From contig JAFYXJ010000009.1 of the NCBI GenBank assembly GCA_017546205.1, positions 17,220 to 81,219 on the forward strand: DNA of 64,000 bases. Reading direction: 5' to 3'. The translations under genes and the position numbers were made by a program. The DNA is from Clostridia bacterium. Lineage in GTDB: Bacteria; Bacillota; Clostridia; Monoglobales; Monoglobaceae. Positions 25,329 to 34,449 of this stretch are shown piece by piece; position 1 is the stretch's first letter; the number at the start of each line of letters is the position of its first letter. Under the pieces are notes generated by a model that made no database searches, had not been told where the DNA came from, and saw only the letters and a list, made by a program, of their open reading frames with translations.

Positions 25329-27905
25329 ATGACAAAACAAGAAATTATGGCCCAAAGTCCTGCTCCTGATAGGTATAGAAGCAAGTGGAAATCCTTGAAT
25401 GGAATGTGGGAATTTTCGTTTGATGAGCCGGTCTATGATAAAAAAATCAATGTACCCTTTTCCTGGGCGTGTCCTATGTCGGATATTGGGGAAGAGGATA
25501 AAAAAGGGACAGGCTATTATAGAAAATATGTGGATTACACCAAAACTCAGGATAGATTATTTCTTGTGTTTGAAGGCGTGGATTATGAATGCGAGGTCAA
25601 AGTAAATGGCGTTGATGTGGGTTCGCATACCGGAGGTTATTCCTGCTTTGAATTTGATATCACTGACGCATGGGAAAATGGAATAAGCAATGAAATTTGC
25701 GTCAAAGCAACCGATTTTGATCTGCCGCATCAGATGTACGGGAAACAGGGGTATGGTAATACAAGAGGAATTTGGCAGGATGTATATCTTCAGGAAAGAC
25801 CTCAAAGTTATATTGAAAAATTTGTAATCTCAACCCAAATTGACGGAACAGTAACCTTTGACGTAAAAACATGCGGGGAATATGACAAGATTTCTGTTGA
25901 AACAGAAGTTGGAGTTTTCACCGGTAATAAAAATTGTGTTTCATTTAAAATAGACAATCCCATTTTGTGGGAGCTTGAAAATCCGTATTTGTATTTTTGT
26001 AAGTTAACATTACACAACGGAGACGCTGTGGATGAAATAGAAACATATTTTGGAATACGGGAAGTGGGTTACGATTGTTTTGATGGGAAGAACTACATAA
26101 CTCTGAATCAAAAACCTGTTTTTCTCTTTGGGGCTCTTGACCAGTCCTTTCATCCGGATTCTTTTTTTACGCTACCCAATACAGATTATGCAAAAGAAGA
26201 AATTTTAAGAGCAAAAAAATTAGGGTTGAATTGTCTTCGCATTCACATCAAGACAGAAGACAGACGCAAACTTTATTGGGCGGACAAACTGGGTGTTTTG
26301 ATTATGGAGGATATTCCATGTTTCTGGGGTGAACCAACACAAATTGCGCGAGAACATTTTGAAAAACAAATGTATGAGATTGTTGATAGGGACATCAATC
26401 ATCCCTCCGTGTTTTATTGGGTTATATTCAACGAAACATGGGGACTTACGACAAGAATTGATGAAAACCAGCAAGAATATACAAAGGAGACACAGGAATG
26501 GGTTCGCAGTGTATACCACGCATTAAAAGCGTATGATCCAACCAGAATAGTGGAGGATAATTCGCCATGCAAAAGAGACCATGTTGAAACGGATGTGAAT
26601 TCCTGGCATTTTTATCGCAATGGCTATCAGCAGGTTAAAACTGAATGCGAACGAGTCAGTGAAAATTTTGTTGCAGGTTCCTCAGAAAATTATATTGGCG
26701 GAAACAAAATGACAGATATTCCGGTTATTAACAGTGAGTGCGGAAATTACTGGAATATTGTGGGAAGTGCCGGAGACAGCGATCTTTCGTGGCATTATAA
26801 ATATATGCTGAATGAATTCAGATTGCACGATGTAATAGGTGGCTTTATATTTACTGAATTTAAAGATGTTCCCAATGAATTTAACGGTTTATATCGTATT
26901 GATGATACACCCAAATTTTTTGGATATGGAAATTATGTGGAGGGCATGAGTGTAAAGGATTTACATTCGATGGATTATCTGGGATTTGATTTTCCGCCCA
27001 TGACCGTTCAAAAATCGGGTGAAAATGTACGCATCCCGTTGTTTGTTTCATCCATGCAAGACCAATATCACGGGAAAAAGATGAAAATCTTCTGGGAAGC
27101 GGAATGCAAAAAAGAAGACGGAAGCTTGGTTGTATACGATAAGGGAGAATGGGAAATTTCTTATTGCAGATATGGAACATCCATGCTTGAAAATCTTAAT
27201 TTGACTATGCCCGATGAGGATGGCATTGTTGTCTTGAAACTGTACTTGATGGATGAAAAGAATGACGTTGTGATGCGAAATTTCTTGCTTTTTGATGTGG
27301 AGAAGAATAGGCCATATCGAAAAATTGCGGAACTCAAAACCGAAGGATTTGCGAAAACATGGCATGTTCAAAACGGGAATAAACTTAATTGTATCGGAAA
27401 AGGTGCTGTGCTCCTTGATCTTGACAAAGATAATTTACCCATAGGGGAACATGGAGTAAGCATTATCTTGGAAGCATCTTCAAGAAGAATGATGAAACGT
27501 GAAATTGAGGATGGAAGTTACGATTTGGATAGACCTGACTTGGCATATATTAGGGGAGAAAAAGTGGACCGAGGAGAAAATCCGAACAGCTTTTATATGA
27601 CCGGACTGAAAAAACACTGCAGTAAAATCACTATCTTTGCCAATGATTTTGAGGTTGCCCAAATGGAACTGGAGGATTGCCCGGCGGATTCGACGGGATG
27701 CTTGTCCTGGCTTTATCAAAGTGATGACTATCATCTGGATGAAGCCGGAAGTTATGGATATCTTGTAAAAATTCAACTGGGGAAACAATTGCTTGATGCA
27801 TTGCCATCAGTATTTGCTTTGAGGATTGAAGCGGAAAACGGAATTTCTGTGTTTGGACGAAAAAGCGGGGCATATCCCGTTGAGATTTCTCTACAAGAAG
27901 CATAA
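25329..27905 (+). CDS. Glycoside hydrolase family 2 enzyme (beta-galactosidase/glucuronidase-like)
   Basis: A 858-residue GH2 protein. The N-terminal sugar-binding jelly roll (about residues 15-175, with GTGYYRKYVDY and GYGNTRGIWQDVYL), an immunoglobulin-like domain, and the TIM barrel (about 265-560) are recognisable. The acid/base Glu is in VIFNETWG (about Glu369) and the nucleophile Glu in GFIFTEFKD (about Glu510). There is no signal peptide, so it acts inside the cell on imported oligosaccharides. The C-terminal 290 residues are extra beta domains. The activity could be beta-galactosidase, beta-mannosidase or beta-glucuronidase; sequence by eye does not decide. A divergent AraC gene is the likely regulator. 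Confidence 0.92.
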   Translation: MTKQEIMAQSPAPDRYRSKWKSLNGMWEFSFDEPVYDKKINVPFSWACPMSDIGEEDKKGTGYYRKYVDYTKTQDRLFLVFEGVDYECEVKVNGVDVGSHTGGYSCFEFDITDAWENGISNEICVKATDFDLPHQMYGKQGYGNTRGIWQDVYLQERPQSYIEKFVISTQIDGTVTFDVKTCGEYDKISVETEVGVFTGNKNCVSFKIDNPILWELENPYLYFCKLTLHNGDAVDEIETYFGIREVGYDCFDGKNYITLNQKPVFLFGALDQSFHPDSFFTLPNTDYAKEEILRAKKLGLNCLRIHIKTEDRRKLYWADKLGVLIMEDIPCFWGEPTQIAREHFEKQMYEIVDRDINHPSVFYWVIFNETWGLTTRIDENQQEYTKETQEWVRSVYHALKAYDPTRIVEDNSPCKRDHVETDVNSWHFYRNGYQQVKTECERVSENFVAGSSENYIGGNKMTDIPVINSECGNYWNIVGSAGDSDLSWHYKYMLNEFRLHDVIGGFIFTEFKDVPNEFNGLYRIDDTPKFFGYGNYVEGMSVKDLHSMDYLGFDFPPMTVQKSGENVRIPLFVSSMQDQYHGKKMKIFWEAECKKEDGSLVVYDKGEWEISYCRYGTSMLENLNLTMPDEDGIVVLKLYLMDEKNDVVMRNFLLFDVEKNRPYRKIAELKTEGFAKTWHVQNGNKLNCIGKGAVLLDLDKDNLPIGEHGVSIILEASSRRMMKREIEDGSYDLDRPDLAYIRGEKVDRGENPNSFYMTGLKKHCSKITIFANDFEVAQMELEDCPADSTGCLSWLYQSDDYHLDEAGSYGYLVKIQLGKQLLDALPSVFALRIEAENGISVFGRKSGAYPVEISLQEA

Positions 27906-27912
27906 GAAACCA

Positions 27913-27948
27913 AAAAGCTGACATTGTTTAAAAGCAATGTCAGCTTTT
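27913..27948 (+). terminator. Terminator of the GH2 gene
   Basis: A 14-bp perfect stem (27913-27926 with 27935-27948), 8-base loop, T-rich 3' arm. Confidence 0.9.
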
Positions 27949-27974
27949 ATGCACTAACAGAATTGGGGAGAGTC

Positions 27975-28003
27975 TTGACACACACATTTTGCTGTGCTAT
28001 AAT
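27975..28003 (+). promoter_or_regulatory. Promoter of tRNA-Val
   Basis: A consensus promoter: TTGACA (27975-27980), 17-bp spacer, TATAAT (27998-28003). Confidence 0.9.
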
Positions 28004-28020
28004 GAATAAAATTATAGCAA

Positions 28021-28097
28021 GAGGGTGTAGCTCAGTTGGTTAGAGTACTTGCTTGACATGCAAGGGGTCGACGGTTCAAGTCCGCCCATCCTCACCA
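28021..28097 (+). tRNA. tRNA-Val (GAC)
   Basis: Acceptor GAGGGTG with CATCCTC, anticodon stem CTTGC/GCAAG, loop TTGACAT (anticodon GAC), T-loop GTTCAAGTC, encoded CCA. Confidence 0.95.
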
Positions 28098-28100
28098 AAA

Positions 28101-28130
28101 CAAAAAAGACGCTTTGAGCGTCTTTTTTGT
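28101..28130. terminator. Bidirectional terminator
   Basis: Stem GACGCT/AGCGTC (28108-28113 with 28117-28122) between A-run and T-run. It serves tRNA-Val and hisF. Confidence 0.88.
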
Positions 28131-28142
28131 TTTGTATTCGTG

Positions 28143-28904
28143 CTACACCCGTACCGAAACACCTTCGGCTTTCAGATATTCTTTCAGGTCGTTGATTTCA
28201 ATTTCGCGGAAATGGAACAGCGATGCTGCAAGGGCAGCGTCTGCTTTTCCCTCGGTCAGGGCATCTTTAAAATGCTCCATACATCCGGCACCGCCGGATG
28301 CAATCACCGGAACGGAAACAGCCTCAGAAATAGCACGGGTTAATGCGATATCATACCCTGCTTTGGTTCCGTCACAATCCATAGAGGTCAGCAGAATTTC
28401 TCCTGCCCCCATTTTGTCGGCTTTCATTGCCCATTCAACAGCGTCCAGACCGGTGTCAATTCTGCCACCGTTGACATAGACATTCCAACCGCTGTTATCA
28501 GCTCTGCGTTTTGCATCAATGGCAACTACTACACATTGCCGTCCAAACTTGTCGGCTGCATTGGTAATCAGTTCCGGATTGCGGATGGCGGAGGAGTTAA
28601 TGGAAATTTTGTCCGCGCCCTCTTTTAAGAGCATACGGAATTCTTCCACAGTTTTGATACCTCCTCCAATGGTAAAGGGGATAAAGACGGTTTCTGCCAC
28701 ACGGCGGGCAAGTTCCAGTACGGTGTCACGCCCTTCGTGAGTGGCAGTGATGTCCAGAAATACCAGTTCATCAGCCCCTGCACTGTTGTAGACCTTAGCA
28801 ATTTCTACCGGGTCGCCGGCATCCCGAAGTTGAAGAAAGTTCACGCCTTTTACCACGCGACCGTTGTGTACATCGAGACATGGGATAATTCGTTTTGCAT
28901 GCAT
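28143..28904 (-). CDS. hisF: Imidazole glycerol phosphate synthase, cyclase subunit
   Basis: A 253-residue (beta/alpha)8 barrel. The phosphate and catalytic motifs are present: [15 protein letters not shown] with the essential Asp11, [15 protein letters not shown] with the second Asp, [13 protein letters not shown] and VIASGGAG. HisF uses ammonia from HisH to close the imidazole ring in histidine biosynthesis and releases AICAR. The ATG at 28904 shares one base with the hisH stop and has GGGGAGG upstream. Only hisH accompanies it; other his genes are not in the window. Confidence 0.95.
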   Translation of the reverse strand: MHAKRIIPCLDVHNGRVVKGVNFLQLRDAGDPVEIAKVYNSAGADELVFLDITATHEGRDTVLELARRVAETVFIPFTIGGGIKTVEEFRMLLKEGADKISINSSAIRNPELITNAADKFGRQCVVVAIDAKRRADNSGWNVYVNGGRIDTGLDAVEWAMKADKMGAGEILLTSMDCDGTKAGYDIALTRAISEAVSVPVIASGGAGCMEHFKDALTEGKADAALAASLFHFREIEINDLKEYLKAEGVSVRV

Positions 28905-29521
28905 TAAAACGCACCTCCCCATTCCATAAAGTTTTTCAGAATTTTCAGTCCTACATCACCGCTTTTTTCCGGGTGGAACTGGGTGGCAAATACATTTCCG
29001 TGATGCAATGCAATGGGCAGTGTTTTGCCGTATTCGCAGGTTGCGGCAATGATGGAAGTATCTTCCGGTTGCATATAGTAGGAATGCACAAAATAAACAA
29101 ACGGATTTTCAGGGAGTCCGTAAAATAACGGAGATTCCTTGGTAAATTGCAGAGAGTTCCATCCCATCTGGGGAATTTTCAGCCCCTTGCTTTCAGGAAT
29201 GCGGACAATTTGTCCGTGAAAAACATCAAGACCTTTTACGCCGGGACTTTCCTCACTGGAAGAAAACAGCATATGCATACCAAGACAGATGCCCAGAAAG
29301 GGCTTTTCTTGTTCTATGATCTGATGCATGGTGTTTACAAGACCGGATTCTGTCAGGCTTTGCATACAGTCGCCGAAAGCACCCACGCCGGGGAGAATCA
29401 CGCGGTCAGCAGCAAGAATTTCCTCGGGATTGGATGTAATATACACCTGTTCGCCTACAGCTTCACAGGCTTTTTGTACCGAGTGCAGATTTCCTGCACC
29501 GTAATCAATGATTGCAAGCAT
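28904..29521 (-). CDS. hisH: Imidazole glycerol phosphate synthase, glutaminase subunit
   Basis: A 205-residue class I glutamine amidotransferase. [14 protein letters not shown] opens the protein, the nucleophile Cys is in [12 protein letters not shown], and the His-Glu pair is in [11 protein letters not shown]. It supplies ammonia to HisF, with which it forms a two-gene operon. No ribosome site as strong as AGGAGG is seen; the start is set by the conserved N-terminus. A weak minus-strand promoter with TATACT at 29564-29559 lies upstream. Isolation from the rest of the histidine genes is unusual but not rare in clostridia. Confidence 0.95.
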   Translation of the reverse strand: MLAIIDYGAGNLHSVQKACEAVGEQVYITSNPEEILAADRVILPGVGAFGDCMQSLTESGLVNTMHQIIEQEKPFLGICLGMHMLFSSSEESPGVKGLDVFHGQIVRIPESKGLKIPQMGWNSLQFTKESPLFYGLPENPFVYFVHSYYMQPEDTSIIAATCEYGKTLPIALHHGNVFATQFHPEKSGDVGLKILKNFMEWGGAF

Positions 29522-29620
29522 AGAGATATACCTCGCCAGTTAAAATCTTTTCCTATGCAGTATAGCATATTTTTTTCTCCTTGTATAGTATTTCTTTTGA
29601 AAAAGTTCATAAAATATACC

Positions 29621-29649
29621 TTGCCAATTTGTCGTCTGTGTGCTATGAT
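29621..29649 (+). promoter_or_regulatory. Promoter of the fmt operon
   Basis: TTGCCA (29621-29626), 17-bp spacer, TATGAT (29644-29649), 48 bases before fmt. Confidence 0.65.
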
Positions 29650-29697
29650 AGATAAGATAGATAGGATTGAAATTACGCCGGAGAGGGGTAACAAACA

Positions 29698-30627
29698 ATG
29701 AGAATATTATTTATGGGCACACCTGATTTTGCAGTTCCCTGTATGGAACGGCTGATTGCAGACGGACATGAGGTTGTGGGTGCGGTAACGCAGCCGGATA
29801 AACCCAGAGGAAGAGGCCAGAAACTGATGCCGCCCCCCGTCAAAGAATTGGCAATTACACATAATATAGAGGTGTTTCAGCCACAGACATTGAAAAACGA
29901 GGGGTTCTTGCCGGAATTGACCCGGCTGGATCCGGAGTTGGTTGTGGTTGTGGCGTACGGAAAATTTTTGCCCAATTATATATTGAATTATCCGCAATAC
30001 GGATGTATCAATGTGCATGCATCCTTGCTTCCCAAATACCGGGGGGCAGGTCCCATTCAATGGTGCATTATCAACGGAGAAACTGAAAGCGGGGTTTCCA
30101 CTATGTTTATGGGAGAGACGCTGGACGGTGGCGATGTGATTCTTCAGTCTAAAACGCCTATCGGGGAAGAGGAAACCGCCGGTGAACTCTTTGACCGACT
30201 ATCCTTTATGGGGGCAGACTTGTTGTCAGAAACCGTAACGTTAATTGAAGCGGGGAATGCAACCAGAGAGGTGCAGGACGATGCCCTTGCATGCTATGCA
30301 CCTATGGTTACCCGTGAAACAGGGAAAATTGATTGGAGCAAAGACGCCAAAACCATCTGCAATCTGGTTCGGGGAACCAATCCCTGGCCTATGGCGCAGA
30401 CCTTGTATCAGGATGTTCCGCTGAAGATTATTCATGCAACCCGAGGGGAAGATGCCCAAGGAAAGTGCGGTGAGATTCTTGCAGTCAGCAAAAAAGGGAT
30501 TTTGATTGCCTGCGGAGGGGGAGAAACTCTGCTGGTAGATGAAATCCAGATGCAGGGTGGAAAGCGGATGCAGGTTTGCGACTACATCAACGGCCATGAA
30601 ATTGCCGTTGGAACAGTTCTTCAGTAA
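29698..30627 (+). CDS. fmt: Methionyl-tRNA formyltransferase
   Basis: A 309-residue enzyme that formylates initiator Met-tRNA with 10-formyl-tetrahydrofolate. The N-terminal formyltransferase fold has FMGTPDFAVP, TQPDKPRGRGQK, and the catalytic Asn-His pair in INVHASLLPKYRGAGPIQW, with the Asp in GETLDGGDV. The C-terminal tRNA-binding domain follows from about residue 205. It is the first gene of the long housekeeping operon; in other Bacillota def and priA usually precede it, but here hisHF diverge instead. GAGAGGGG precedes the ATG. Confidence 0.97.
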   Translation: MRILFMGTPDFAVPCMERLIADGHEVVGAVTQPDKPRGRGQKLMPPPVKELAITHNIEVFQPQTLKNEGFLPELTRLDPELVVVVAYGKFLPNYILNYPQYGCINVHASLLPKYRGAGPIQWCIINGETESGVSTMFMGETLDGGDVILQSKTPIGEEETAGELFDRLSFMGADLLSETVTLIEAGNATREVQDDALACYAPMVTRETGKIDWSKDAKTICNLVRGTNPWPMAQTLYQDVPLKIIHATRGEDAQGKCGEILAVSKKGILIACGGGETLLVDEIQMQGGKRMQVCDYINGHEIAVGTVLQ

Positions 30628-30639
30628 AGGAGCAGGGCT

Positions 30640-31350
30640 ATGCCATTTTTTTATTATTTTGACTGGACAATATGGATTCTGATTCCCGCGTTTTTTCTGT
30701 CTCTTTGGGCACAAAGCAATGTGAACGGAACCTTTCGTAAATATTCTCAGGTGTATTCCCGTCTGGGGTATACCGGTGCCGAGGTGGCACGGCGAATTCT
30801 TGCCATCAACGGACTTTCTCATGTGGTAGTAGAACGAGTGGAGGGAAACCTGAGCGACCATTATGATCCCAAAAAGAATGTGGTACGCCTTTCGGAATCT
30901 ACCTATGCCAGTACCTCTGTAGGTGCCATTGGTGTTGCTGCTCATGAGGTGGGGCATGCCATTCAACATGCCAAAGGATATGCGCCGATTCGTATTCGCA
31001 ACGGCATTGTGCCGTTTGTGAATGTGTGCAACACCCTTTCTATGCCGATTTTGATGATTGGTGTGTTGTTTGCCGGTGCCGGGGGCATTTATCCAAGATT
31101 GATAGATGCCGGCATTCTTCTGTTCTCGGCAACGGTTTTGTTTCAGCTGATTACTTTGCCGGTTGAGTTTAATGCCAGCCGCCGTGCGTTAAAAACGCTG
31201 GAGGAAAACCAGATTCTGGATGAGGGAGAAATAAAAGGTGCATCCAAGGTGTTGTCTGCGGCGGCAATGACTTATGTAGCGGCGGCGGTCAGCGCGGCAT
31301 TGAGTTTGTTGCGTTTGATTTTGCTGTTTGGCGGCAGGAGAAGAGACTGA
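30640..31350 (+). CDS. Membrane zinc metallopeptidase, YugP family
   Basis: A 236-residue membrane protein. An N-terminal helix (about residues 10-25) precedes the zincin motif AAHEVGHAIQH (His-Glu-x-x-His near residue 108), and hydrophobic segments follow at about 125-145, 150-175 and 205-230. VEFNASRRAL downstream gives the conserved Glu/Asn/Arg region of this family (neutral zinc metallopeptidase). The natural substrate is unknown. Its position between fmt and rsmB is conserved in many clostridia, which supports the assignment. It ends in the start codon of rsmB (TGATG overlap). Confidence 0.93.
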   Translation: MPFFYYFDWTIWILIPAFFLSLWAQSNVNGTFRKYSQVYSRLGYTGAEVARRILAINGLSHVVVERVEGNLSDHYDPKKNVVRLSESTYASTSVGAIGVAAHEVGHAIQHAKGYAPIRIRNGIVPFVNVCNTLSMPILMIGVLFAGAGGIYPRLIDAGILLFSATVLFQLITLPVEFNASRRALKTLEENQILDEGEIKGASKVLSAAAMTYVAAAVSAALSLLRLILLFGGRRRD

Positions 31351-32630
31351 TGGCAAATGCAAGAGAATTAACACTCAAGGCACTTTATTCGGTGGAAGTA
31401 GAGGGAACCTATTCCAATCAGGCGTTAAAAACTCTGCTTGGGCAGAAAGATCTTCCCCGTGAGGACAGAGGATTTGTCACCGAATTGTTGTTGGGTGTTG
31501 TGCGGAACAAACTGTTTCTGGACTATGTTATCAGCCGGTTTTCCAGTGTCAGACTGAAAAAACTCAGCCCGTGGATTCATGGGATTCTTCGTCTTGGTGT
31601 GTATCAGGTTGTTTGTATGGAACGGATTCCGGACAGTGCAGCCTGCAATGAGATGGTAAAACTTGCCGGAAAATATTCCCGTGGGGCATCAAAGGGATTT
31701 GTCAACGGTGTACTCCGGACCGTGTCCCGAGAAAAAGATCGGATTCCGTATCCGGATGATCAAACAGAGGCTATGAGTGTGCGGTATTCCTGCCCCTTGT
31801 GGCTGACTGAAAAATTACTGTCCCAGTACGGTGCGGAGACAGAAGAAATTCTGGCAGCAACATTGAAACCCTATCCGGTGAGTTTGCGTGTCAACACTTT
31901 AAAAACCGATAAGGAAGAACTGCAAAAGCGATTATTGGAGGAAGGTGTACGTACCTATCCGCATGAAAAGAATGACCGTTGCCTGTATGTAGATGGTGGT
32001 TTGAATGTGGAACAATCTCCTGCCTATCGGGATGGACTTTATACGCTGCAGAATATCAGTTCCATGACAGCGGTAGAATGGCTTGCCCCTTTAAGAGGGG
32101 AACGGGTGCTGGATTTGTGCGCTGCACCAGGCGGTAAGACGACCTATATGGGGGAACGGATGGAGAACACAGGGAAAATTGTTGCTTGTGATATTCATCC
32201 TCATAAAATCCCGTTACTTACAGCGGCGGCTGAACGATTGGGACTTACGATAGTAGAAACGGTCTGTCTGGACGCAACGGAACTTTCTGCGGAATGGATG
32301 GAAAGTTTTGATTGTGTTTTGGCGGATGTTCCGTGCTCCGGAATCGGTGTGATTCACAAAAAGCCGGACATCAAATGGAACCGGAATGCGGAAGACGTGG
32401 ATGCTTTGGCTGAAGTTCAGGAAAAAATCCTGAACAATGCCGCAACTTATGTGAAAGCAGGGGGGAGACTGGTCTATTCCACCTGTACCATTTTGCAGGA
32501 AGAGAACGGAGACCAGATTGCAAAGTTTTTGAAAACCCATCCGGAATTTGTGTTGGAAAAAGAAGAAACACTTTTCATCCACAAAACCGGGGGAAGCGGA
32601 TTTTACATTGCAAAATTGATACGGAAATAA
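31350..32630 (+). CDS. rsmB: 16S rRNA (cytosine-967-C5)-methyltransferase
   Basis: A 426-residue protein. The N-terminal NusB-like RNA-binding domain (about 1-140) is followed by a SAM methyltransferase of the m5C type: VLDLCAAPGGKTTYM, the catalytic-loop motif ADVPCSGIGV, and the nucleophile Cys in LVYSTCTI. It methylates C967 of 16S rRNA. The start overlaps the stop of the metallopeptidase gene by one base, so translation is coupled. Length and motif order are normal for the family. Confidence 0.96.
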   Translation: MANARELTLKALYSVEVEGTYSNQALKTLLGQKDLPREDRGFVTELLLGVVRNKLFLDYVISRFSSVRLKKLSPWIHGILRLGVYQVVCMERIPDSAACNEMVKLAGKYSRGASKGFVNGVLRTVSREKDRIPYPDDQTEAMSVRYSCPLWLTEKLLSQYGAETEEILAATLKPYPVSLRVNTLKTDKEELQKRLLEEGVRTYPHEKNDRCLYVDGGLNVEQSPAYRDGLYTLQNISSMTAVEWLAPLRGERVLDLCAAPGGKTTYMGERMENTGKIVACDIHPHKIPLLTAAAERLGLTIVETVCLDATELSAEWMESFDCVLADVPCSGIGVIHKKPDIKWNRNAEDVDALAEVQEKILNNAATYVKAGGRLVYSTCTILQEENGDQIAKFLKTHPEFVLEKEETLFIHKTGGSGFYIAKLIRK

Positions 32631-32640
32631 GGAACATACA

Positions 32641-33681
32641 ATGAAAAACCTGAAGGATTATACCATGGAGGAATTGGAGGTTCTGGTCAAGGAAGAACTG
32701 GAGGAACCCAAGTTCCGTGCCAAACAGATTTTTACATGGCTGTATCGGGGTGTGAGCACCTTTGATGAGATGACCGACTTGTCCAAATCTTTGCGGGAAA
32801 AATTGAAAGAGGGATACAGCACGGGTAGTCTTGCGATAGAGGAAAAATATGTTTCTTCTATTGACGAAACCCGACGGTATCTGCTACAATTAGAAGACGG
32901 AAACCATATTGAATCGGTTTTGATGAAGTACCATCATGGATACACCATCTGCATTTCTTCTCAGGTGGGCTGTGCCATGGGCTGTGCCTTTTGTGCCTCC
33001 ACCAGAGGGGGCAAGGTTAGAAACCTGACTGCCGGAGAAATTGTGGGGCAGGTTATGACGGTGCAAAAGGATCTGGGAGAGCGGATTTCCAATATTGTTA
33101 TGATGGGAATCGGCGAACCGATGGATAATTATGATCAGGTACGGAAGTTTTTGACCATTGTCAATCACCCGTCAGGGTTGAATATCGGGCATCGGCATAT
33201 CTCGATTTCCACCTGTGGTCTGGTTCCGCAAATTCGTCGACTTGCAGAAGAAGATTTGCAGATTACCCTTTCGGTTTCTTTGCATGCCGCAAAGGATGCA
33301 ATCCGCTCGGAAATCATGCCGGTCAATCGTAAATACCCTATTGAGGAACTGCTGGGTGCATGCAAGTATTATATTGAGAAAACCAATCGCAGAATTTCCT
33401 TTGAGTACACCTTGATTCAAGGGGTAAATGATACGCCGGAGGAGGCAAGAGCACTGCTTAATCTTCTTCGGGGGATGCTCTGCCATGTGAACTTGATTCC
33501 GGTGAATCCCGTCAAGGAAACAGGATTCCGTCAGGGCAGTAAGAAAAGTATTGAGGCGTTTCAGCATATTCTGGAGCAGGGCGGCATTGCTGCAACGGTG
33601 CGTCGGGAAATGGGTGCAGACATACGTGCGGCTTGCGGACAACTGCGGGCGGCAAAGGGAAAAACCGAACAGGAAGTATAG
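32641..33681 (+). CDS. rlmN: 23S rRNA/tRNA (adenine-C2) methyltransferase, radical SAM
   Basis: A 346-residue radical SAM enzyme that methylates C2 of A2503 in 23S rRNA and A37 of some tRNAs. The cluster-binding motif CAMGCAFC has cysteines at about 111, 115 and 118; the C-terminal methyl-carrying Cys is in RAACGQLR. The GEPMDNY motif is present. It follows rsmB by 10 bases and precedes the phosphatase gene in the standard Bacillota order. Confidence 0.97.
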   Translation: MKNLKDYTMEELEVLVKEELEEPKFRAKQIFTWLYRGVSTFDEMTDLSKSLREKLKEGYSTGSLAIEEKYVSSIDETRRYLLQLEDGNHIESVLMKYHHGYTICISSQVGCAMGCAFCASTRGGKVRNLTAGEIVGQVMTVQKDLGERISNIVMMGIGEPMDNYDQVRKFLTIVNHPSGLNIGHRHISISTCGLVPQIRRLAEEDLQITLSVSLHAAKDAIRSEIMPVNRKYPIEELLGACKYYIEKTNRRISFEYTLIQGVNDTPEEARALLNLLRGMLCHVNLIPVNPVKETGFRQGSKKSIEAFQHILEQGGIAATVRREMGADIRAACGQLRAAKGKTEQEV

Positions 33682-33699
33682 CAAAAGGAGGTGTTTGAT

Positions 33700-34449
33700 T
33701 TGGTGTCAGATGTATACGGCGCAAGCCATAAAGGTAATGTGCGGGATTTGAACGAGGACAGTTTTTGTGTTCACGGATTTACCCGTCAGGAACCTTACGG
33801 ATTCTGTATCGTCTCAGACGGTATGGGCGGTCACAATGCAGGGGAGGTTGCCAGCCAGCAGACAGTTCAGTTTGTGGCAGAAGAACTTCTCAGAAAATTA
33901 ACTGCACAGGAGGTGCCCAAGGCACTAAATCAGGCAACCCGAAATGCCAATGACAGGGTTTGCCGGATGGCGATGGCAAACCAGAGCCAACGGGGCATGG
34001 GAGCAACTTTGGTTGCCGCCTATGTTTGTGAGGAACAAGCCTACATTGCCAATGTGGGCGACAGCCGTGCCTATGCGTACAGAAATGGGGAACTGTTGCA
34101 GATTACCAGAGACCATTCTGTGGTGGAAGAACTGGTAGCCAACGGAACCATAACCAAAGAAGAAGCGAGAAATCATCCCCAGAGGAATATTATTACCCGG
34201 GCCATCGGCAGCGAGGGCGTGATGGAACCGGATATTTTTGAATATGATTATTATCCGGGGGATATTCTCCTCTTATGCAGTGACGGACTCAGTTCTATGC
34301 TGAATGATGCGGAGATCCAAAAGATTTTGATGGAAAATACCAATGCGAAACAAATGGTGACAGCCTTGATTGATGCCGCCAACCGACAGGGCGGACGAGA
34401 TAATATTACGGTGATTTGTATTCGATTCATACAGGAGGGAGAACGATGA
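33700..34449 (+). CDS. prpC: PP2C-type serine/threonine phosphatase
   Basis: A 249-residue metal-dependent phosphatase that reverses phosphorylation by the PASTA kinase next door. Motifs in order: VRDLNEDSF, VSDGMGGHNAGEVAS, NVGDSRAYAY, RDHSVVEELV, LLCSDGLSSML and GRDNITVI, which provide the two-metal Asp set. The start is taken as TTG at 33700, eight bases after AGGAGG; a GTG at 33703 is an alternative. It overlaps prkC by 4 bases (ATGA), a typical coupled kinase-phosphatase pair. Confidence 0.95.
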   Translation: MVSDVYGASHKGNVRDLNEDSFCVHGFTRQEPYGFCIVSDGMGGHNAGEVASQQTVQFVAEELLRKLTAQEVPKALNQATRNANDRVCRMAMANQSQRGMGATLVAAYVCEEQAYIANVGDSRAYAYRNGELLQITRDHSVVEELVANGTITKEEARNHPQRNIITRAIGSEGVMEPDIFEYDYYPGDILLLCSDGLSSMLNDAEIQKILMENTNAKQMVTALIDAANRQGGRDNITVICIRFIQEGER

